A stretch of 64,000 nt of DNA, from positions 1 through 64,000 of the forward strand of contig JAJEIO010000010.1 in the NCBI GenBank assembly GCA_022827835.1, written 5' to 3'. The first letter of the stretch is position 1, and each line of letters opens with the position of its first letter. Below the pieces are notes generated by a model that was not told the DNA's origin, searched no databases, and saw only the letters and a list, made by a program, of their open reading frames with translations. A program made the position numbers and the translations under genes. The stretch is from Candidatus Latescibacterota bacterium (lineage in GTDB: Bacteria > Latescibacterota > UBA2968 > UBA8231). Below, one piece after another: positions 34,053 to 42,710 of this stretch.

Positions 34053-34631
34053 CTATTGTACGTGCTTTAAGTAAAACGAGACTTCGATGGCAATTTCCTG
34101 ACTCACCTTGACAAAGGCCGCCAAGGAGGGTGCCTCAATGTTGTAGTCGGCCAGCTTGATGGTGAAAGCCGCCTCGACCTTGGAGCGCCCCTCTTCCACT
34201 ACTACGGTACCGGGCACTTCTACGGCGCGGTCCACCCCGTGTAGCGACAAGATACCCTTGGTTTTGACGCGATAGGCGACCACAGTAGAATCGACGGCGG
34301 TGTGTTCGGCGATCTCCCCTTTGTACACAGCCTTGGGCCACTTATCCGTGTCCAGCACTTGGCGCATATCGCGGTCCCGCTTGCCAATGCCCGTATCAAA
34401 GCTGGCTAAGTCCACTTCAAAATGCAGTTGGTCCTTGGCCGCAAAAAGCGAGTCGCCTTCCCAATAGATAAAGCCGTCGATTTTATCGGTCGTGCCGGTA
34501 AAAGTGAGAGCCACCACTTTGGAAGTGAACGCGATTTGGTTGTCCTCGGCCTTTTTATCGACGTGCCATTCGCCGCCGTGGACGACCAGAGGCGAGCAGA
34601 TCAGGAACGGGACGAGCCAACGCATACACAT
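34053..34631 (-). CDS. YceI-family lipocalin-like periplasmic protein
   Basis: 192 residues. After a signal peptide (MRWLVPFLICSPLVVHG) comes the YceI beta barrel: EWHVDKKAEDNQIAFTSKV at the N-terminus, then DQLHFEVDLASFDTGIGKRD and MRQVLDTDKWPKAVYKGEI, the family's hallmark. YceI proteins bind isoprenoid quinone-like or other amphiphilic molecules in the periplasm. The start is placed at ATG 34631, with ATG 34625 as an alternative; the frame opens further to 34673 but would overlap the upstream gene. It lies between a cytochrome-like lipoprotein and the DUF5777 barrel. Confidence 0.88.
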   Translation of the reverse strand: MCMRWLVPFLICSPLVVHGGEWHVDKKAEDNQIAFTSKVVALTFTGTTDKIDGFIYWEGDSLFAAKDQLHFEVDLASFDTGIGKRDRDMRQVLDTDKWPKAVYKGEIAEHTAVDSTVVAYRVKTKGILSLHGVDRAVEVPGTVVVEEGRSKVEAAFTIKLADYNIEAPSLAAFVKVSQEIAIEVSFYLKHVQ

Positions 34632-34653
34632 CGCCCGGCAGTTTAGAGTCAAA

Positions 34654-35064
34654 TTAATCGTTGGGAGCCCCATTTTCTATCCAAGCACGCACCATTTCAA
34701 GCGCGCCCGGGGTCAGATACGGCCCGCCCGGGGGCATGCGGGATCCATCGATATCGGCGTCTGCCAAAAGTTTGTGATACAGGTAGCTGTTGTCGGGATC
34801 GCCCGGCTCGACCAAGGCTATGCCCCGGCTGCTCTCCACATCGACGATATTGTCGTATGCTTGGCCGGCTGACAGGTTGGGCCAGGCACTGTCGCCGTGG
34901 CAGCCACTCAAAGCGCAGGAAACATCGAATATGGTCTCTTGCACCTGCGCAAAGGTCGCCGGCCCTTCGGCGGCAGAGTCGAATACCATATCCGTACTCG
35001 TGGTCGGACCGGAACAAGACGTCCCCGTCCACACCAACGCGACGAGCACGACGAGCGCTTTCAT
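34654..35064 (-). CDS. Cytochrome-c-like exported protein with CX4CH motif
   Basis: 136 residues. The N-terminus MKALVVLVALVWTGTSCSG is a probable lipoprotein signal with Cys17, though the lipobox (G-T-S-C) is weak. Cys50 and Cys55-His56 in SCALSGCHGD resemble a haem-c site, but with four residues between the cysteines instead of two. SYLYHKLL, SRMPPGG (possible axial Met) and LEMVRAWIENGAPND match the planctomycete-type cytochrome domain. The role is probably periplasmic electron transfer or a structural derivative of it. An AAGGAGAAAGG-type site precedes ATG 35064. It heads a five-gene run with YceI, the DUF5777 barrel, the phosphodiesterase and the ABC exporter. Confidence 0.75.
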   Translation of the reverse strand: MKALVVLVALVWTGTSCSGPTTSTDMVFDSAAEGPATFAQVQETIFDVSCALSGCHGDSAWPNLSAGQAYDNIVDVESSRGIALVEPGDPDNSYLYHKLLADADIDGSRMPPGGPYLTPGALEMVRAWIENGAPND

Positions 35065-35172
35065 GGCCTTTCTCCTTGGGATGTACTACATCCGCAAGCT
35101 AAGCACGCCGGTCTGGTCTTGCAACACGCGGGAGAATGGGCTTTTTGCAGCTAGGACGCGCGCTCAGCTTGC

Positions 35173-36609
35173 TCACAAGCTCTTCTCGATCGTCGCCACA
35201 ATCTCGTCTGTATCCCCTATACTATACAGACGATCTAAGATCAGTCCTTGGGAGTCCACCAAGTAATACGCAGGAAGGACACTTACTTGGTAGCTTTCGG
35301 TTACCTCCGTACTCCAGCCGTCCGCGCGCACGTGGACGCCTTCGATCTCGTGTTTATCAACCGCCTTGCGCCAAGCAGCCTCATCCACGTCCAGTGATAT
35401 GTTGAAGAAGACGACCGGCCAGCCGACTGTTTTTTTCTTGATTTTGCGGAGATTGGGCAGGTCGCTGATACACGGCTTGCACCAACTCGACCAGAAGTCG
35501 AGCAAAACCACCTGCCCCTTGAATTGACCCAGCGATACGGGCTGACCGTCGAGGTCGTCGAGCGTGAAAGCGGGCGCGGGTTGCCCGGGTTGTAGCTTGA
35601 GCGCCTCATCCAGAGCGGCCTGGACGGGTTCATTGTATTCCGGGTGCGGATTGATCTGCTGGAAATCTTCCCACCTGCGATAGGTCAACGCAAAAGCTTC
35701 GCTGCCGCCGCGCTTGAACCCAGCGATCAGCTCTCCAGCCAGAAACCAGTAGAGCACTCTCCCCTCCAGTTGCTGCTTGGCTATATCGTATCTCTTTGCC
35801 AAATTCCACGTCCGGCCTACTGGAGTAGTATATATCGAATCAACCTGGGTCTGGATGGCCTCCGACAGATTCCGGTCTTCCCAGTCTAAGAAAAGTCCCA
35901 GAAACCAGCGATAACTGCCTGTGCCTATGGCCTTCTCATCCACCAAGGGGATTTCCTGCAGGAAGTCGTAGTACTCCGGGGTGATATCTCCGTTTTCGTG
36001 GCCGTTGACAACGCGATAATTCGTCGGGTATGCCATCATGAGTTCGGCCCACTCGTAATTGAAGTTGGCCGTCGCATAATCAATGTACCTTGGAGACAGA
36101 GTGTATTTCTCGCGCCCTTCGGCTAGAAACTCAAACCGCTCCCGCCGCCACTGCTCCACCTGGCGCTTAAAATCCTCCACCTCTAGGTCCTTGTAGCCGC
36201 CGAGGCGGGAGGAGCGAAAGCGCGGCCCCAACTCGGCTATGAAGCGGCTGTTGTCCGCGTTGGGGCCACTGAACGAGTAAGCGCCCTCCTCCACGACGAT
36301 GTGCAGACTGTCGCCGGGTTCGACGAAGAAAATTGATCGCCCTCTCTCGTAATGCCCCCAGACGGGGATCCCTCGGACGACAGGCAGCTCAAAAACGAAG
36401 CGGTCTAGACTATCGAGAACGAGGCGCTGCTCGGAGCTTTCCAGCGCCGACGGCGATTCGTAGCCAAATGTGATTTCCCGCGAAGTTGGGTCCCGGATTT
36501 CGCCAGTGATGACCGCAACCGATGGCTGACTCTGCGCGCTTTCGACAGCTAGCCAAGCACTCGACGCCATGAGTATGGCCATGAGGAGACGACCGTACGG
36601 TTTCCTCAT
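35173..36609 (-). CDS. TlpA/ResA-like thiol-disulfide oxidoreductase with N-terminal extension
   Basis: 478 residues. A signal peptide (LLMAILMASSAWLAVESAQS) is followed by about 320 residues of unknown beta/alpha character, then a thioredoxin domain of the AhpC/TlpA type from about residue 340. The active site is Trp376-Cys377-K-P-Cys380 in DFWSSWCKPC, and the cis-proline is in VSVLPAYYLVDSQG. The long N-terminal part (YESPSALESSEQRLVLDSLD ...) resembles the DUF4369-type region seen in Bacteroidetes TlpA-like proteins. It probably reduces or oxidises periplasmic thiols, for example during cytochrome maturation. It is 108 bp upstream of the cytochrome-like gene. Confidence 0.85.
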   Translation of the reverse strand: MRKPYGRLLMAILMASSAWLAVESAQSQPSVAVITGEIRDPTSREITFGYESPSALESSEQRLVLDSLDRFVFELPVVRGIPVWGHYERGRSIFFVEPGDSLHIVVEEGAYSFSGPNADNSRFIAELGPRFRSSRLGGYKDLEVEDFKRQVEQWRRERFEFLAEGREKYTLSPRYIDYATANFNYEWAELMMAYPTNYRVVNGHENGDITPEYYDFLQEIPLVDEKAIGTGSYRWFLGLFLDWEDRNLSEAIQTQVDSIYTTPVGRTWNLAKRYDIAKQQLEGRVLYWFLAGELIAGFKRGGSEAFALTYRRWEDFQQINPHPEYNEPVQAALDEALKLQPGQPAPAFTLDDLDGQPVSLGQFKGQVVLLDFWSSWCKPCISDLPNLRKIKKKTVGWPVVFFNISLDVDEAAWRKAVDKHEIEGVHVRADGWSTEVTESYQVSVLPAYYLVDSQGLILDRLYSIGDTDEIVATIEKSL

Positions 36610-36627
36610 AAGACTTTCTCCATTCAG

Positions 36628-37443
36628 CTAGCCGTACGCGCCGTGGTCGAGGAAGCCGAGCAGCCGTTTCAACCGGGGGTTCGCATTTTCATACACATGC
36701 GGCGGCATTTGGTAGTTCATAAACGGGTAGTACTTGTGCCCGACGATCCGGCGCGCATACGTCACTTGGGTGATGTACCGCGTGCGGTCGCTGCGGTTCG
36801 GCCCCCCGCGATGCCATACCTGATTGTTGAACATGACGACGCTCCCCGCCGGCGCGCTGTTGTGGACGATTTTCTCTTCCCACTCGGATCCCTCGATCTC
36901 GACCGGCGGTTTGCCGAGCAGGTGCGTTCCCGGAATCACTTCCGTCCCCCCGTGCGCCGGCGTATCCACATCGGTCAAATAGTAGTTGGCCGTGAAAAAC
37001 AGCACCGGGAGGTGGACATTCATCGGAGGCTTGCCGTATGTGACGACGTAGTGCGGAGCGTCGTCCTGATGCCACGTCGAGAGGCCGCCGCCCGGCAGCG
37101 TCTGGAACGAGTTGTTATGAATCACGTGACAATTCGGCGCCACCAACGCCTCGGCGAAGCTCACAATCGGCTCGAGATCGAACAGGCGCAGGTTGGCTTC
37201 GCTCGTCTCGAATAGCCGATGCGCGAGCTTCGCGTACTCGCTGTAGTTGTTCAGTCCATTCGGATTGTCCGCCAGCGCCCGGTCCAAATCGGCCCGCAAT
37301 TGCGCACACCAGTCCGGCGGCAGGACGTTTTCAACGAGCAGATACCCATCGCGATGAAACTGCTCGACCCACTGGGCGATCTGTTCGGCGGATTGTTGGC
37401 CCCCAGCGAGGGGCTGTTCTTTTGGCATTTTGGGCAATCCCAT
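36628..37443 (-). CDS. Phytanoyl-CoA dioxygenase (PhyH) family protein 8
   Basis: 271 residues from ATG 37443; the frame is open to a TTG at 37512, and ATG 37428 is another option, none with a strong ribosome site. HxD is in LSTWHQDDAPHY, the distal His in NNQVWHRGGPNRSD, and the 2-oxoglutarate Arg in TRYITQVTYARR. All triad residues are present, so it is probably active. It is divergent from the mannonate-dehydratase/glycosidase pair, with about 107 bp between starts, and could share their regulation. It lies 18 bp upstream of the TlpA-like gene. Substrate unknown. Confidence 0.88.
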   Translation of the reverse strand: MGLPKMPKEQPLAGGQQSAEQIAQWVEQFHRDGYLLVENVLPPDWCAQLRADLDRALADNPNGLNNYSEYAKLAHRLFETSEANLRLFDLEPIVSFAEALVAPNCHVIHNNSFQTLPGGGLSTWHQDDAPHYVVTYGKPPMNVHLPVLFFTANYYLTDVDTPAHGGTEVIPGTHLLGKPPVEIEGSEWEEKIVHNSAPAGSVVMFNNQVWHRGGPNRSDRTRYITQVTYARRIVGHKYYPFMNYQMPPHVYENANPRLKRLLGFLDHGAYG

Positions 37444-37550
37444 ATTTCGTGTGGAAGGCCGATTGGCGCATCGCGAGGACGATGCCTTTCTTTCCCAAGT
37501 GTATATAGGCAAAATCTGATGCGGTAGCCACCTAACTCAAAGGAGACGCC

Positions 37551-38498
37551 ATGTACATCCAAGACCAACTCCCCCACGACCGCATTACCGACGACAACCT
37601 AAGCTACTACAAAGCCATTGGCGTAGATTATCTAACCGTCAACTCCCTCCCCCTCGACCTGCACACCTACCCCGAGATGGTCGAGTACCTACGAGAAGTC
37701 CGCGCCTGCTCCGAAAAAAACGGCCTCCGCCTGTACAACGCCGCCCTGACCGGCCCAGACGAGGTCACCCTCGCGCAACCAGATCGCGACGCCAAAATCG
37801 AGGAGTGGTGCAACTGGATCCGGGCCATGGGCACCGTCGGCGTCCCTACCCTCGGCTACAATTTCAAACCCGTAGGCAACTTCCGCACTCCCTCGGACAC
37901 CGGCCGCGGCGGTTCCCACTACAGCACCTTCACCTACTCAGAATACGAAAAAGAGAACCACGATTACCCAGCAAAGCACATCGACGAGAACGGGATGTGG
38001 GCCAATATCGCTTACTTCCACCAGCGCATCGTCCCCGTCGCCGAAGAAGCTGGCGTTACCTTGGCCCTACACCCAGACGATCCCCCGCTACCCGAGCCGA
38101 TGGGCGGTGCCGCGCGGATCGTCTCCACCTTGGATCAATACGAGCGCATCTTCGCCCTCAACCCCAGCCCCCAAAACGCCATGCTGTTTTGCCAAGGCTG
38201 TGTCACCGAAATGGGCATTAATGTGTACGAAGCCATCCGCCGCATGGGCCGCCAAGACAAAATCGCCTACGTCCACTTCCGCAACGTGCGCGGGATGCCC
38301 AAGGATTTTAGGGAGGTCTTCATCGACGAGGGCGACGTCGATATGTATCGGGCGATGCAGACCTACAAGGAAGTGGGCTTTAACGGGCCGTTTATGATGG
38401 ATCACACCCCGTCCATCCCCGACGACACAGGCGGACGGCAAGGCCACGCCTACGCCACCGGCTTCATCCGCGCCATGATCCAAGCCGTCTATCGCTAA
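37551..38498 (+). CDS. Mannonate dehydratase (UxuA)-like TIM-barrel enzyme
   Basis: 315 residues. UxuA hallmarks are LALHPDDPPLPEPMGGAARI (His and Asp metal ligands), YVHFRNVRGMPKDFREVFID with EGDVDM, and MMDHTPSIPDD near the end. UxuA dehydrates D-mannonate to 2-keto-3-deoxygluconate in hexuronate breakdown, with Mn2+ or Fe2+. Typical UxuA is about 350-390 residues; this is shorter, as in other environmental relatives, so a related sugar-acid substrate is possible. AAGGAG lies 8 nt before the ATG. A glycosidase-like gene follows after 18 bp, suggesting release and use of a uronate-containing sugar. Confidence 0.85.
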   Translation: MYIQDQLPHDRITDDNLSYYKAIGVDYLTVNSLPLDLHTYPEMVEYLREVRACSEKNGLRLYNAALTGPDEVTLAQPDRDAKIEEWCNWIRAMGTVGVPTLGYNFKPVGNFRTPSDTGRGGSHYSTFTYSEYEKENHDYPAKHIDENGMWANIAYFHQRIVPVAEEAGVTLALHPDDPPLPEPMGGAARIVSTLDQYERIFALNPSPQNAMLFCQGCVTEMGINVYEAIRRMGRQDKIAYVHFRNVRGMPKDFREVFIDEGDVDMYRAMQTYKEVGFNGPFMMDHTPSIPDDTGGRQGHAYATGFIRAMIQAVYR

Positions 38499-38516
38499 TC
38501 ACCAACCGAGGACAAC

Positions 38517-39677
38517 ATGACAACACCGACTCAAACTCAGATCACCGCCCATGGCGAACATTGGCTAATCAACGGCCACGCTACCTATTACGGGTGGCAG
38601 TACCGCGGCTGGGATGTCGAGGGATTATTGATGAACAGCCGCATGACAAACGCGGTGTTCGACGACGCAAATCCTGTAACGCGGCCACTTTGGGCGTATC
38701 CAGACACGGGGGAATGGGACGCCGACCGCAACACGGATGAGTTTATCGCGCAGCTACCAACCTATCGGGCACACGGGTTATTAGCGGTGACGGTCAATTT
38801 GCAGGGCGGGAGCCCTACGGGGTACTACCGCGAGGCGGGTTTCCGGGAAATTATGGCCGCGCGGCGCATGGAGGCCAGCGACGACGTGATGTGGGCTGGC
38901 CTGCCGAGTCCGGCTTCGCAACCTTGGCACAACTCGGCTTTTGCACCTGATGGTTCGCTGAAATCCGCATATATGGAACGGACCGCACGCATCGCAGCGG
39001 CCTGCGACGAACTGGGGATGGTGGTGATCCTCGGGTATTTCTACTTCGGGCAGGACGAGCGTTTGACGGACGAGGCCGCGGTGTGCCACGCGGTGGATGA
39101 GGCGACGAAGTGGGTTTTGGAATCGGGGTACCGCAATGTGCTGATCGAGATCAACAACGAGACGGACGTCCCACGTTACGAGCACGAAATACTGCAACCG
39201 CATCGCGTGGCTGAACTCATCGAACGGACACAATCCCACAAATTGGCCGGTCGGCGGTTGCTGGTGGGCACTTCGTATGGCGGTGGTAGAGTGCCGGACG
39301 ACGATGTGGTCGCGGCGTCGGACTACATCATGCTGCACGGCAACGGCGTTACCCAACCGGCGCGCATCGCTGAGATGATCAAGCAAACCCGCGCCTTGCC
39401 CAGTTACACGGCAAAACCGATTCTCTTCACCGAGGACGATCACTTCGCATTTGACGAGCCAGACAACAACTTCCTGTCTGCGCTGTCGGCCTATGCGTCG
39501 TGGGGGTACTTCGATCCTGGGGACGCGGCTGGCGGTTCGTCAACCTTCGGCGATTACCGCGATGGCTATCAGAACATCCCGGTCAATTGGGGTATCAACA
39601 CGGATCGCAAGAGCAGTTACTTCGAGCTCTTGGCGCAAGTTACTGGGGCGAGTGAGCCGAGTATTCTCCCACGTTAA
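38517..39677 (+). CDS. Glycoside-hydrolase-like TIM-barrel protein (GH5-like clan A)
   Basis: 386 residues without signal peptide. Clan GH-A features are visible: the strand-4 acid/base motif Asn-Glu in VLIEINNETDV (Glu215) and a strand-7 nucleophile candidate, Glu306, in PILFTEDDHF. HGNGVTQPARI lies between them. The opening GEHWLINGHATYYGWQYRGWDVEG is typical of 'cellulase-like' or DUF4038-like barrels. It probably hydrolyses a glycosidic bond in the cytoplasm or, without detectable signal, by an unknown route. It is co-directional with the UxuA-like gene 18 bp upstream, so the two are probably one operon. Confidence 0.68.
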   Translation: MTTPTQTQITAHGEHWLINGHATYYGWQYRGWDVEGLLMNSRMTNAVFDDANPVTRPLWAYPDTGEWDADRNTDEFIAQLPTYRAHGLLAVTVNLQGGSPTGYYREAGFREIMAARRMEASDDVMWAGLPSPASQPWHNSAFAPDGSLKSAYMERTARIAAACDELGMVVILGYFYFGQDERLTDEAAVCHAVDEATKWVLESGYRNVLIEINNETDVPRYEHEILQPHRVAELIERTQSHKLAGRRLLVGTSYGGGRVPDDDVVAASDYIMLHGNGVTQPARIAEMIKQTRALPSYTAKPILFTEDDHFAFDEPDNNFLSALSAYASWGYFDPGDAAGGSSTFGDYRDGYQNIPVNWGINTDRKSSYFELLAQVTGASEPSILPR

Positions 39678-39719
39678 ATAGCTCGTCTCCGCACCGTGCC
39701 CTAAGCTGTCTCGCTAATC

Positions 39720-40889
39720 TCAGCCCGCGGCCGCCCGAATCGCTTCTCCCATCTTCCGCACCTTGACCTTGGTGTTGTTCGGATGCATAGGCACCAAGAC
39801 GGCACGCGCCAAAACGTCGAGCGAGTCTTGGCACGTATCCAGCTTGTATTTGACCCGCGCCTTGCGGTTGGCCGGTAATTTAAAGGGGTTGAGAGCCGGA
39901 TGATGAGCGCCCTGATAGCGCAAAATAGGCTCCCAACGGGTATAGACGTGGCGGCCGGTATCCATGGGCAAGAAGGAGCTCACGTCTTTTGCGGCCAATC
40001 GGTTGCAAAAGGAGCGCGCCTCGTCCTCAGTGGCAAACAAAAAGCCTAGGTGCGTGCCGCACTCGTAGTCCAAGCTGTTGTTCTTTATCGACTCCAACCC
40101 CGCCTCCAGCCCGACCTGTAGCAACTCCTGCTTGTGGGCGCGCATGGTCTTGAGCATTCCCCGGATCCGCCGCAATTGCACGTTGAGTATCGCCCCCTCG
40201 ACTTCTGAGCCCCTGAAGTTGGGACCGGCAAATTGCAGCTCTTCGCGCTCTTCGTCGGGGTTCCAGTAAAACGAGCAGCAGTCCACCGCCACCGAGCCGC
40301 GCTGATGCACGGCCTCGGCATTAGTGACAAAAGCCCCGCCCTCGCCGCAGGTCATGTTCTTAAAGAAATTGAAACTGAACGCACCGGCGTGGCCCCAACT
40401 GCCCAACATCCGGCCCTCGTACCCGCCGCCCACCGCCTGACAGGCGTCTTCGAGAACGAGCAGGCCGCGTTTGCGAGCGATCTTGGTAATTCGCTTCATA
40501 TCGCAAGGTAGGCCGACCATGTGGACCGGAATAATCGCCCTAGTGTGTTTAGTAATTCGTCGCTTTAAATCCTTGGGACACAGCGTCAAGGAGTCATCTA
40601 CATCGGCGATTACCGGAATGGCCCCGGCCCCCAGAACCGCCAGGGCGGTCGCCATGTAAGTATAGGCGGGCACAATCACCTGATCTCCCGGCCCCACGCC
40701 CAATCCCACCAGCGCCGCGTACAGCGCCGAAGTTCCCGAGCGCGTCATCCGACAGTGCTCCACGCCCACGTAGCGCGCCCAGTTCCTCTCAAAGCGGTCG
40801 CACTCCCCACCCGATCCATAGCGGAAGATCGCGCCGCTGTCGAATAGCTTCTGTAGTTGCTTGATTTCTGCTTGGCCAATGCGATACAT
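39720..40889 (-). CDS. DegT/DnrJ/EryC1/StrS-family aminotransferase (1)
   Basis: 389 residues, fold-type I PLP enzyme. The internal aldimine lysine is in FSFNFFKNMTCGEGGAFVTN. DACQAVGGGYEGRMLGSWGH provides the PLP-contacting Asp and loop. The opening MTRSGTSALYAALVGLGVGP is the family's phosphate-binding start. Members aminate keto-sugars for cell-surface glycans or antibiotics, or act as sugar dehydratases. Nothing here fixes the sugar, and no nucleotide-sugar genes are adjacent. It lies 11 bp downstream of the PabB-PabC fusion, probably on the same mRNA. Confidence 0.9.
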   Translation of the reverse strand: MYRIGQAEIKQLQKLFDSGAIFRYGSGGECDRFERNWARYVGVEHCRMTRSGTSALYAALVGLGVGPGDQVIVPAYTYMATALAVLGAGAIPVIADVDDSLTLCPKDLKRRITKHTRAIIPVHMVGLPCDMKRITKIARKRGLLVLEDACQAVGGGYEGRMLGSWGHAGAFSFNFFKNMTCGEGGAFVTNAEAVHQRGSVAVDCCSFYWNPDEEREELQFAGPNFRGSEVEGAILNVQLRRIRGMLKTMRAHKQELLQVGLEAGLESIKNNSLDYECGTHLGFLFATEDEARSFCNRLAAKDVSSFLPMDTGRHVYTRWEPILRYQGAHHPALNPFKLPANRKARVKYKLDTCQDSLDVLARAVLVPMHPNNTKVKVRKMGEAIRAAAG

Positions 40890-40900
40890 GATGTACTCCT

Positions 40901-42640
40901 TTACACGAGTTCCAGTTCGACCCAGCGCCGAACGGAATTAATAAGATAAAGAGCGTCGGCCCGCGCCAATTCGCCGATGGGCAACGGGCGTTCGCAAAGT
41001 TGGCCCTGCGCCAACAGTTCGGCGCGGAAGGTGCCGGCCAACAACCCAGATTCAACCGGAGGCGTGTAACGGACGCCGCCGCGCTCCAACACCAAGTTGC
41101 CGATGCAGCACTCGGTCAGCTCGCCGCGCTCGTTGTACAGCACCACATCGTCGCAATCCGGGCGCGCCGCCAACTGTTTGTCGTACAGATCCCGGTGAGT
41201 CGTCTTGTGGTACAGCAAGGGATCGGCGCTATCGACCGGCTCGGCGGCAAGAGCCACCCGCAGCCGTCGCAGTGGCGCAAGCGCTTGATGTTGCACGCGG
41301 ACCTCGCCGTTGCGAGCCAACAGCAAGCGCACTCTGCACGGTCCCTCCATAGCCGTGGCCGCGTCTTGCAACTGCGCACGCACGCGGTCGTCCGCGCAGC
41401 AAAATCCCCAGTAATCCGCCGACTGAGACAATCGCTCTAAATGTCTCTCTAACAGAAAGTACGCCCCTTCTTCGTACAGCATCGTCTCCAACAGTTCAAA
41501 AGACGGATGCGGCCGAGCGCGCAAGACCTCTGCCTTGATAAGGCATTCGGCGTATTCCCCCGCGGCCGACGATTCCCAGACGATCCCACCGCCCACGCCA
41601 AATTCGAGTTGTCCGCTCTCCCGGTCGAGATGCGCCGTGCGAATCGCCACGTTGAAGCACGCCTCCGGCCCTGGCGACACATAGCCCATGCAGCCGGTGT
41701 AAATGCCGCGCGGGGCGCGCTCCAGTTCGGCGATGATTTCCATGGTCCGCACCTTGGGCGCGCCGGTCACTGAGCCGCAGGGAAAGAGCGCGGCAAAGAT
41801 GTCGGGCAGGCTCACACCGGCTTTGAGTTGGCTTTCCACGGTAGAAGTTAGCTGCCACACCGTGGGATAGCGCTCGACCGACCACAGGGCCGGGACCGCC
41901 ACGCTGCCGACTTGCGAGATGCGCCCTAAGTCATTGCGCAACATATCCGTGACCATCAGGTTCTCAGCGCGGTCCTTAGCGGAATTTTGCAGATCGTCGG
42001 CCCGCTGCTGATCCTCGGCTGAAAAGCGGCCCCGAGGCCGGGTTCCCTTCATGGGCCGCACCGTGCAACGCCCGTCTTGCAGGCGGAAGAACAGCTCGGG
42101 CGACGCCGAGATCAGCACGTGCCGCCCCAAGTCGAAATACGCGCACAACGCCGATTCCTGCACCTGCCCCAGATCGCGGTACAACGCCAGCGGATCGCCC
42201 CGGAAGCGGCTGTGCAAGCGCAAGGTGTAGTTGACTTGGTACGTGTCGCCAGCCGCAATATAGGCGCGGATGCGCTCAATAGTAGCCTCGTACTCCCCCC
42301 GCGACACCGACGGACGCCACTCGTCCAACTCGTAGGTGCCCAAGCCGGAGCTAGGTGCAGCCACCGGCGTCCGTTCCTCGAAGAGGCCAAAGTAAACTAA
42401 GGGAAGCGCACCAGCGGAGTAGGTGGTAAAGGCCGGGTCTAGACCGTCCGCAGCCTCGTAGCAGACAAAGCCTGCCGCGTGCAGCCCTTGCTCCACCGCC
42501 CGCTCCACCGCGCTGAGGGCCGGACGCACCTCGTCCGCCGCTGTAGCCACCACCTCGTCCACCGGATCGACAAACGCAAAGGAGCGCTCCAGCCCGCAGC
42601 GGGCATACGACGACAACAGTACTGGACTTTCTAGGACCAT
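40901..42640 (-). CDS. pabBC: Fused aminodeoxychorismate synthase component I / 4-amino-4-deoxychorismate lyase
   Basis: 579 residues joining two steps of p-aminobenzoate (folate) synthesis. Residues 1 to about 365 are the chorismate-binding PabB domain. RPMKGTRPRG carries the lysine that marks aminodeoxychorismate synthase (anthranilate synthase has Ala), and CGSVTGAPKVRTMEIIAELE is the conserved catalytic block. Residues from about 375 are a PabC-like PLP domain, with the PLP lysine in LLYHKTTHRDLYD (near residue 478). Such fusions are known in many bacteria. The glutaminase partner PabA is not in the window. It is followed by the DegT aminotransferase. Confidence 0.92.
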   Translation of the reverse strand: MVLESPVLLSSYARCGLERSFAFVDPVDEVVATAADEVRPALSAVERAVEQGLHAAGFVCYEAADGLDPAFTTYSAGALPLVYFGLFEERTPVAAPSSGLGTYELDEWRPSVSRGEYEATIERIRAYIAAGDTYQVNYTLRLHSRFRGDPLALYRDLGQVQESALCAYFDLGRHVLISASPELFFRLQDGRCTVRPMKGTRPRGRFSAEDQQRADDLQNSAKDRAENLMVTDMLRNDLGRISQVGSVAVPALWSVERYPTVWQLTSTVESQLKAGVSLPDIFAALFPCGSVTGAPKVRTMEIIAELERAPRGIYTGCMGYVSPGPEACFNVAIRTAHLDRESGQLEFGVGGGIVWESSAAGEYAECLIKAEVLRARPHPSFELLETMLYEEGAYFLLERHLERLSQSADYWGFCCADDRVRAQLQDAATAMEGPCRVRLLLARNGEVRVQHQALAPLRRLRVALAAEPVDSADPLLYHKTTHRDLYDKQLAARPDCDDVVLYNERGELTECCIGNLVLERGGVRYTPPVESGLLAGTFRAELLAQGQLCERPLPIGELARADALYLINSVRRWVELELV

Positions 42641-42710
42641 GTCTTTGGCAGAATCCTCTTGGCACCGCCAACTACGCCGCGCCGGTCGCTAGGAGCACTA
42701 AGATCGTTGT

